NCBI GenBank assembly: GCA_028292835.1
Contig: JAQGLP010000050.1
Location: 1-10,749, forward strand
From: Variovorax sp.
GTDB taxonomy: Bacteria; Pseudomonadota; Gammaproteobacteria; Burkholderiales; Burkholderiaceae_C
DNA: 10,749 nucleotides
Direction of reading: 5' to 3'
In this document: one piece after another, positions 5,641 to 10,749 of the stretch
Layout: every line of letters starts with the position of its first letter
Position numbering within the stretch: the first letter of the stretch is position 1
Translations under genes and position numbers: made by a program
The notes under the pieces: model-generated
The model's input: only the letters and a program-made list of their open reading frames with translations
Databases searched by the model: none
What the model was told of the DNA's origin: nothing

Positions 5641-6069
5641 GTGTTTCAAGGCGCTTCATCTTTGAGTCTGGATGCCAAGGGCAGGCTGTCGGTCCCGACC
5701 CGGCACCGTGATGTCCTGAGCTCGACAGCCGCCGGCCAACTCACCGTCACCCGCCATCCGCACGGCTGTCTCATGATTTTTCCGCGACCGGAGTGGGAGC
5801 AGTTCCGTGAGCGCATCGTCGCCATGCCGCTCAAGGACCAGTGGCTCAAGCGCCTTTTCCTCGGCAATGCCATGGACGTCGATATGGACGCCACCGGCCG
5901 CATCCTGATCTCGCCCGAGTTGCGCGCCGCCGCGGGGATCTCGCGCGAGACCCTGCTGCTCGGCATGGGCAATCATTTCGAGCTGTGGGACAAGACCACC
6001 CACGACGCCCAGGAAGCACAGGCGCTGCAGGCCGGCATGTCCGATGCACTCCAGGACCTCGCGTTTTGA
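5641..6069 (+). CDS. mraZ: Transcriptional regulator MraZ
   Basis: MraZ is the DNA-binding repressor encoded first in the division/cell wall cluster; it controls its own operon. The 142-aa product has two SpoVT/AbrB-like halves, each with the DxxxR signature: D11-R15 in LSLDAKGRLSVPTRHRD, and D83-R87 in DVDMDATGRILISPELR. FLGNAMDVDMD and FELWDKTTHDAQ are further typical blocks. Length matches the family (E. coli 152). The start is a GTG at 5641, chosen because it gives the conserved MFQGASS N-terminus; no good Shine-Dalgarno is present, suggesting low translation. Four putative MraZ boxes lie upstream. rsmH follows after 11 nt. Confidence 0.94.
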   Translation: MFQGASSLSLDAKGRLSVPTRHRDVLSSTAAGQLTVTRHPHGCLMIFPRPEWEQFRERIVAMPLKDQWLKRLFLGNAMDVDMDATGRILISPELRAAAGISRETLLLGMGNHFELWDKTTHDAQEAQALQAGMSDALQDLAF

Positions 6070-6074
6070 AGGGG
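6069..6074 (+). promoter_or_regulatory. Ribosome binding site that decides the rsmH start
   Basis: AAGGGG, partly overlapping the mraZ stop codon, lies 6 nt before TTG 6081. It supports 6081 over the other in-frame TTG at 6066, which has no comparable site. Confidence 0.55.
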
Positions 6075-6080
6075 CCGAGC

Positions 6081-6995
6081 TTGGACCTGCCCCTCCACAA
6101 AACCGTTCTGCTGGACGAGGCCGTCGACGCACTCGAAGCGACGGCCTCGCAAGGAACCTTCGTTGACGCGACCTTCGGGCGGGGTGGCCATGCGCGTGCC
6201 ATCCTGGCCCGGCTGGCGCCGCAAGGGCGGCTGATCGCCTTCGACAAGGACCCGGAAGCCGTCGCCGAGGCCGCGCGCATCGACGATCCGCGTTTTTCCA
6301 TGCGGCACCGGGGGTTCCGGGATCTCGGCGAATTGCCGCCGGCCAGCGTGGCCGGGGTGCTGCTGGACCTGGGCGTGAGTTCGCCGCAGATCGACACCCC
6401 GGCACGCGGTTTTTCCTTCCGCTTCGAGGGCCCGCTGGACATGCGCATGGACACGACGCGCGGCGAGAGCGTGGCCGACTGGCTGGCAACGGCCGAGGCG
6501 CAACATATTGCGGAGGTGATTCGTGACTATGGAGAAGAGCGGTTTGCTGTTCCGATTGCAAAGGCGATTGCAGCTCGCCGGCAGGAACAAGGACCGATTT
6601 CAACCACCACCGAACTGGCCGAACTCGTGGCTGGCACGGTCAAGACCCGGGAGCCGGGCCAGCATCCTGCAACGCGCACATTTCAGGCTTTTCGGATTTT
6701 CATCAACGCCGAACTCGAGGAACTGCAACAGGCGCTAGAAGCCAGCCTCGCCGTGCTTCAACCCGGCGGGCGGCTGGCGGTCATCAGCTTCCATTCCCTG
6801 GAAGACCGCATCGCGAAGCAGTTCATCGCCAGGCATTCGCGCGACGTGTACGACCGCCGCGCGCCGTTCGTCGCGCCCCGGGCGATGAAGCTGCGCGCCG
6901 TGGCCCGCATCCGGCCGTCCCAGGCCGAGGTGGCGGCCAATCCGCGCTCGCGCAGCGCCATCCTGCGCGTGGCCGAGCGACTGGGGGACGACTGA
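6081..6995 (+). CDS. rsmH: 16S rRNA (cytosine(1402)-N(4))-methyltransferase RsmH (MraW)
   Basis: RsmH uses S-adenosylmethionine to N4-methylate C1402 in the decoding centre of 16S rRNA. The 304-aa product (E. coli 313) begins MDLPLHKTVLLDEAVDAL and shows the SAM-binding block VDATFGRGGHA (28-38), AFDKDPEA, LLDLGVSSPQID (94 onward), GPLDMRMD, YGEERFA, RTFQAFRIFINAELEEL, VISFHSLEDRIAKQF (about 234-248) and a C-terminal NPRSRSAILRVAER. No ATG is available near the N-terminus: TTG 6081 is preferred for its AAGGGG site, while TTG 6066 would overlap the mraZ stop and add five residues. Codons from about 6504 to 6600 are unusually AT-rich at third positions. ftsL starts 1 nt after the stop. Confidence 0.95.
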   Translation: MDLPLHKTVLLDEAVDALEATASQGTFVDATFGRGGHARAILARLAPQGRLIAFDKDPEAVAEAARIDDPRFSMRHRGFRDLGELPPASVAGVLLDLGVSSPQIDTPARGFSFRFEGPLDMRMDTTRGESVADWLATAEAQHIAEVIRDYGEERFAVPIAKAIAARRQEQGPISTTTELAELVAGTVKTREPGQHPATRTFQAFRIFINAELEELQQALEASLAVLQPGGRLAVISFHSLEDRIAKQFIARHSRDVYDRRAPFVAPRAMKLRAVARIRPSQAEVAANPRSRSAILRVAERLGDD

Positions 6996-6996
6996 C

Positions 6997-7344
6997 ATGC
7001 TGATGCGCTTCAACTTCCTGCTTCTGCTCGCCGTGCTCGCAACAGCCATGGCGCTGGTCCACACGCAATACCGCTCGCGCCAGCTGTTCACCGAGCTGCA
7101 CAGCGCCAAGAACGAGGCGCGCCGGCTCGAAGCCGACCTCGACCGGCTGCAGGTCGAGAAGCGCGCCCAGGCCACGCCGCTGCGCATCGAGAAGCTGGCC
7201 AGGGAGCAGTTGCACATGCGCACCACCACGCCGGCGATCACGCAGTACATGCGCCCCGACGGCACCGTCATTCCGGCCATCGCGCCGCCAGCGTCCGATC
7301 CCGCGGCGGCACGCAAGCCTGCAGTGAAAAGGGGACACGGATGA
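6997..7344 (+). CDS. ftsL: Cell division protein FtsL
   Basis: A small bitopic inner-membrane protein of the divisome that forms the FtsQLB complex and helps activate FtsWI septal synthesis. The 115-aa product has a short cytoplasmic N-terminus (MLMR), one membrane segment at about residues 5-22 (FNFLLLLAVLATAMALV), and a periplasmic heptad-type coiled coil at about 26-65 rich in Leu, Glu and Arg (ELHSAKNEARRLEADLDRL). A Pro/Ala-rich tail follows. FtsL sequences diverge widely, so the call rests on topology and on the position between rsmH and ftsI. GGGGGA about 8 nt upstream, inside the end of rsmH, can serve as ribosome binding site. The stop overlaps the ftsI start (ATGA). Confidence 0.92.
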   Translation: MLMRFNFLLLLAVLATAMALVHTQYRSRQLFTELHSAKNEARRLEADLDRLQVEKRAQATPLRIEKLAREQLHMRTTTPAITQYMRPDGTVIPAIAPPASDPAAARKPAVKRGHG

Positions 7345-9092
7345 GCAGCCGTCGCAGTGTTCAATACACCACCAGCCCGCTGCTGGCGAGCCGGACGCCG
7401 GTCTGGCGCAGCAAATTCGTCGTGGCGACGATCGCGCTGGGCTTCGTGGCGCTGGCCGGGCGCGCGGCCTATGTGCAGGTGATCGGCAACGATTTCTTCC
7501 AGCGCCAGGGGCAGGTGCGCTTCGCCCGCACACTGGAGCTGCCGGCCAACCGCGGCCGCATTCTGGACCGCAACGGCCTGCTGCTGGCCTCCAGCGTGCC
7601 GGCCCCGAGCATCTGGGCGATTCCTGAGGACGTCGAGCGCGACGACCCGGCGGTTCGCACCAAGCTCAGGCAACTGGCCAAGCTGCTCGGCATGACGCAG
7701 GCCGAACTCGACAAGAAGCTGGAGGACGAGGACAAGAGCTTCGTCTGGATCCAGCGCCAGGTCGACGAGCCCATCGCTAAGCAGATCGCCGCGCTCGAGC
7801 TGAAGGGCATCTACCAGCGCAAGGAATACAAGCGTCAGTATCCGGAGGGCGAGGCCGCCGCGCACGTCGTGGGCTTTACCAACGTCGAGGACCATGGGCA
7901 GGAAGGCATCGAGCTGGCCTTCAACAAGGCGCTGGCCGGCAAGGCCGGCGCGAGCCGCGTCATCAAGGACCGGCTCGGGCGCGTGGTCGAAGGCGTCGGC
8001 GAGGAGATCCCGCCGCTCGACGGCCAGGACATCCAGCTGAGCATCGACAGCAAGGTGCAGTTCTTTGCCTACCAGAAGCTGCGCGATGCCGTGACCTCGA
8101 ACAAGGCCAAGGCCGGCAGCGTGGTGGTGCTCGACGCCCTGACCGGCGAGGTGCTGGCGCTGGCCAACTACCCGAGCTACGTGCCCGACAAGCGCCGCAA
8201 CCTGACGGGCGAGCAGCTGCGCAACCGGGCCCTGACCGACGTGTTCGAGCCCGGCTCGACCATGAAGCCGATCACCGTGGGCATGGCGCTGGAGGCCGGC
8301 CGCGTCAAGCCGCAGACCATCATCGACACCTCGCCCGGGCGCTACCAGCTCGGCGGCTTCACCATCAGCGACACCCACAACTACGGCGTGCTGACGGTGG
8401 AAGGCGTGATCCAGAAATCGAGCAACGTCGGTGCTTTGAAAATTGCGCAGAAGATGACGCCGCACGAGATGTGGGACACCTACACGGCACTCGGCTACGG
8501 CCAGAAGCCCCAGTTGCAGTTCCCCGGCGCGGTCACGGGGCGGCTGCGTCCCTGGAAGAGCTGGAAACCGGTCGAGCAGGCCCCCATGGCCTACGGCTAC
8601 GGCCTGTCGGCCTCGCTGTTCCAGATGGCGCACTCCTACACCGCCTTCGCGCACGACGGCCAGATCATCCCGGCCACGATGCTCAAGAGCGACCAGCCGG
8701 CGGTGGGCGTCAAGGTGTTTTCGGCAGAGAACGCCTCCGCCGTGCGCAAGATGCTGCAAATGGCAGCCGGCCCCGGGGGCACTGGTCAACTGGCCCAGAC
8801 CGTCGGCTACTCGGTCGGCGGCAAGTCCGGCACCGCGCACAAGCAGGTCGGCCGCGGCTACGCGAGCAACAAGTACCGCGCCTGGTTCACCGGCATGGCG
8901 CCGATCGGCTCGCCGCGCATCATCGTCGCGGTGATGATCGACGAGCCCAGCGCCGGACGGTATTTCGGCGGCGTGGTGGCGGCGCCGGTTTTCAGCGAGG
9001 TGGTGCAGCAGACGTTGCGCATGATGAATGTGCCGCCCGACTTGGCCGTCAAGCCGCTGGTCCTGAGCGACGGCGTGCCCGAGAGCTTCTGA
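7341..9092 (+). CDS. ftsI: Peptidoglycan D,D-transpeptidase FtsI (penicillin-binding protein 3)
   Basis: FtsI is the class B penicillin-binding protein that cross-links septal peptidoglycan together with FtsW, and a beta-lactam target. The 583-aa product (E. coli 588) has a short cytoplasmic tail, a membrane anchor at about residues 25-46, and the N-terminal pedestal domain with RGRILDRNG (from R71). The transpeptidase domain carries all three active-site motifs: S306-T-M-K309 with the nucleophilic serine, S360-S-N362 and K495-S-G-T498. FEPGSTMKP and YGYGLSAS are typical flanks. The start ATG overlaps the ftsL stop by 4 nt and has AAGGGG 6 nt upstream, so it is probably translationally coupled. 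Confidence 0.97.
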   Translation: MSSRRSVQYTTSPLLASRTPVWRSKFVVATIALGFVALAGRAAYVQVIGNDFFQRQGQVRFARTLELPANRGRILDRNGLLLASSVPAPSIWAIPEDVERDDPAVRTKLRQLAKLLGMTQAELDKKLEDEDKSFVWIQRQVDEPIAKQIAALELKGIYQRKEYKRQYPEGEAAAHVVGFTNVEDHGQEGIELAFNKALAGKAGASRVIKDRLGRVVEGVGEEIPPLDGQDIQLSIDSKVQFFAYQKLRDAVTSNKAKAGSVVVLDALTGEVLALANYPSYVPDKRRNLTGEQLRNRALTDVFEPGSTMKPITVGMALEAGRVKPQTIIDTSPGRYQLGGFTISDTHNYGVLTVEGVIQKSSNVGALKIAQKMTPHEMWDTYTALGYGQKPQLQFPGAVTGRLRPWKSWKPVEQAPMAYGYGLSASLFQMAHSYTAFAHDGQIIPATMLKSDQPAVGVKVFSAENASAVRKMLQMAAGPGGTGQLAQTVGYSVGGKSGTAHKQVGRGYASNKYRAWFTGMAPIGSPRIIVAVMIDEPSAGRYFGGVVAAPVFSEVVQQTLRMMNVPPDLAVKPLVLSDGVPESF

Positions 9093-9094
9093 GC

Positions 9095-10591
9095 ATGAAA
9101 ACGCTTCGCACCCCTGCCGAGGCCGCGTGGTGGCTGCATTCCCGCGCGAGCGGCACGCTGCGCGCGGACAGTCGAGAGGTGGTCGCGGGCGACGGCTTCG
9201 TGGCTTGGCCGGGCGCCGCTACCGACGGGCGCCGGCACGTGGCGGCGGCGCTGGCGCAGGGCGCGGCGGCCTGCCTGGTCGAGCATGACGGGATCGAGGC
9301 CTTCGGCTTCGAGAGCTCGGCCATCGCCAGCTATCCCGGGCTGAAGGCCGCCACCGGCCCGATCGCCGCGGCCTACCACGGAAATCCGTCCGACGAGCTC
9401 GACGTGCTGGCCGTCACCGGCACCAACGGCAAGACCTCGACGGCCTGGTGGCTGGCGCAGGCGCTATCGAAATCAGAGCATGCAGGCCAGTCCCCGTGCG
9501 CGGTGGTGGGCACCTTGGGCATGGGCGTGCCGCCCGATCTGCGCTACACCGGCCTCACCACGCCCGACCCGGTGACCTGGCAGCGCGAGCTGCGGGCGCT
9601 GGCGGATGGCGGCTTTGGCGCGTGCGCGGTCGAGGCGTCCTCGATCGGCATTGCCGAGCGCCGGCTCGACGGCACGCGCATCGCGGTTGCCATCTTCACC
9701 AACTTCACGCAGGACCACCTCGACTACCACGGCGACATGGACGCCTACTGGCAGGCCAAGGCCGGGCTGTTTCGCTGGCCCGGGCTGCGCGCGGCGGTCG
9801 TCAACGTGGACGATCCGCACGGCGCCGTGCTGGCGGCGGAGCTGGCCGCGGCCGGTGGGATGCCGGAGCTCTGGAGCGTCTCGGCCGCGGGCGCAGAAGC
9901 GCGCCTCGTGGCGCGCGACATCGGCTACGGGGGCGACGGGCTGCGCTTCAGCGTGGTGGAGCGGGGCGTGCCCGCCGAGCGCCTCGAAACCGCGCTGATC
10001 GGCTCCTACAACGTGGCCAACCTGCTGGGCGTGCTGGGCACGCTGCGCGCGCTCGGCCTGTCGCTGGCAGAGGCCGTGGCCGCCTGCCGCGACCTGGACA
10101 GCGTGCCCGGGCGCATGGAGCGCGTCGCGCTGCCGGGCCGGCCGCTGGCCGTGATCGACTACGCCCACACGCCCGACGCGCTCGACAAGGCGCTGGCCGG
10201 GCTGCGCCCGCTGGCCGACGAGCGCGGCGGCCGGCTCTGGTGCGTGTTCGGTTGCGGCGGCGACCGCGACAGCGCCAAGCGGCCGCTGATGGGCGCCATC
10301 GCGCAGGAAGGGGCCGACCGCGTGGTGCTCACCAGCGACAACCCGCGCAGCGAACGGCCCGAGGCCATCATCGAGCAGATCGTGCGCGGCCTCGCGCGCC
10401 CCCAGGCGGCACAGGTCGAGCCGGACCGCGCGGCGGCCATCGCCGCTGTCCTGGCACGCGCCGAGGCGCGCGATGTCGTCCTGATCGCCGGGCGCGGCCA
10501 CGAAGCCTGGCAGGACATCGCCGGCAGGCGCATCGCCTTTTCCGACCGCGCGCACGCCGCCGAAGCCCTGATGAAGCGGAGCATGGCATGA
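9095..10591 (+). CDS. murE: UDP-N-acetylmuramoyl-L-alanyl-D-glutamate--2,6-diaminopimelate ligase MurE
   Basis: A cytosolic Mur ligase that adds the third amino acid to the UDP-MurNAc dipeptide using ATP. The 498-aa product (E. coli 495) has the N-terminal substrate domain with LRADSREVVAGDGFVAWPG, the ATP loop TGTNGKTST (from T108), TTPDPV, EASSIGIAERRLDG, TNFTQDHLDYHGD, YWQAKAGLF with the lysine expected to be carbamylated, PGRMERV, VIDYAHTPDAL, CVFGCGGDRD and AGRGHE. The motif D415-N-P-R418 marks specificity for meso-diaminopimelate rather than lysine, as expected for a Gram-negative. The start is the ATG 2 nt after ftsI; only a weak GAG-type ribosome site precedes it, so coupling to ftsI is likely. 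Its stop overlaps the murF start. Confidence 0.97.
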   Translation: MKTLRTPAEAAWWLHSRASGTLRADSREVVAGDGFVAWPGAATDGRRHVAAALAQGAAACLVEHDGIEAFGFESSAIASYPGLKAATGPIAAAYHGNPSDELDVLAVTGTNGKTSTAWWLAQALSKSEHAGQSPCAVVGTLGMGVPPDLRYTGLTTPDPVTWQRELRALADGGFGACAVEASSIGIAERRLDGTRIAVAIFTNFTQDHLDYHGDMDAYWQAKAGLFRWPGLRAAVVNVDDPHGAVLAAELAAAGGMPELWSVSAAGAEARLVARDIGYGGDGLRFSVVERGVPAERLETALIGSYNVANLLGVLGTLRALGLSLAEAVAACRDLDSVPGRMERVALPGRPLAVIDYAHTPDALDKALAGLRPLADERGGRLWCVFGCGGDRDSAKRPLMGAIAQEGADRVVLTSDNPRSERPEAIIEQIVRGLARPQAAQVEPDRAAAIAAVLARAEARDVVLIAGRGHEAWQDIAGRRIAFSDRAHAAEALMKRSMA

Positions 10592-10749
10592 GCGCGGCGT
10601 CCGGTTGCGGGACGTTCCCGGGCGAGCCCATGGCGACGCTCGCGCAGCTGCACGGCTGGCTGCCCGGTGCGCGGCCGGTGGGCGACGCGGCCACGGCGAT
10701 TGCGCGCGTGCACACCGACACGCGCACGCTGGCGCCCGGCGACCTGTTC
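10588..10749 (+). CDS. murF: UDP-N-acetylmuramoyl-tripeptide--D-alanyl-D-alanine ligase MurF, N-terminal part
   Basis: An open frame beginning with the ATG that overlaps the murE stop (ATGA) and running off the right edge, giving 54 codons. The visible part includes MATLAQLHGWLPGARPVGD and VHTDTRTLAPGDLF; the latter is the N-terminal substrate-domain signature of MurF (DTR followed by GDLF). MurF adds D-Ala-D-Ala to complete the UDP-MurNAc pentapeptide in the cytosol. An in-frame ATG at 10630 is an alternative start, nearer to the usual beginning of the family; the overlap with murE favours 10588. The catalytic region lies outside the window. Confidence 0.9.
   Translation, partial: MSAASGCGTFPGEPMATLAQLHGWLPGARPVGDAATAIARVHTDTRTLAPGDLF

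Noticed and set aside
6735..8840. 701-codon antisense ORF opposite ftsI and the end of rsmH
   Set aside because: A shadow ORF caused by high third-position GC; the product is low-complexity (Ala, Arg, His, Gly) and ftsI has all catalytic motifs on the + strand.

Overview
The window is a GC-rich, housekeeping segment of a beta-proteobacterial chromosome, most likely from the Comamonadaceae (Variovorax/Ramlibacter/Acidovorax-like). This rests on the gene order (COG0523 GTPase, dksA, a STAS-like gene, hslV, hslU, then the division/cell wall cluster), on an HslV that starts MEQFHG-TT, on a MraZ that starts MFQGASS, and on high G/C at third codon positions. The genus is an inference. All supported genes are on the + strand, and no mobile element, CRISPR array, tRNA or rRNA is visible.

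Left part (1-3270): the C-terminal end of a CobW/COG0523 metallochaperone GTPase with a very His-rich linker. A 415-bp spacer follows, holding a possible 61-codon leader ORF. Next is dksA, coding for a transcription factor that has lost three of its four zinc-finger cysteines and has a long N-terminal extension. Last is a poorly characterised 537-aa protein with two degenerate STAS-like regions.

Middle part (3271-5640): the HslV peptidase and HslU unfoldase genes form the HslUV protease. A sigma-32-like (heat-shock) promoter sits directly against the hslV start codon. The 113-bp gap between hslV and hslU is packed with four small hairpins and looks like a dispersed intergenic repeat. The 259-bp gap after hslU holds the control region of the division cluster: an extended -10 element and four 10-bp direct repeats that fit the known MraZ operator pattern.

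Right part (5641-10749): the classical dcw cluster mraZ-rsmH-ftsL-ftsI-murE-murF, tightly packed (11 nt, 1 nt, 4-nt overlap, 2 nt, 4-nt overlap). It encodes the cluster's own repressor, a 16S rRNA methyltransferase, two divisome proteins and two muropeptide ligases; murF runs off the window.

No wholly new system is evident. The points most worth a second look are the cysteine-depleted DksA beside a zinc-type GTPase, the MraZ boxes, the near-leaderless sigma-32 layout at hslV, the hairpin-rich hslV/hslU spacer, and a low-GC patch in rsmH that carries a 9-nt perfect Shine-Dalgarno match followed by a nested ORF.
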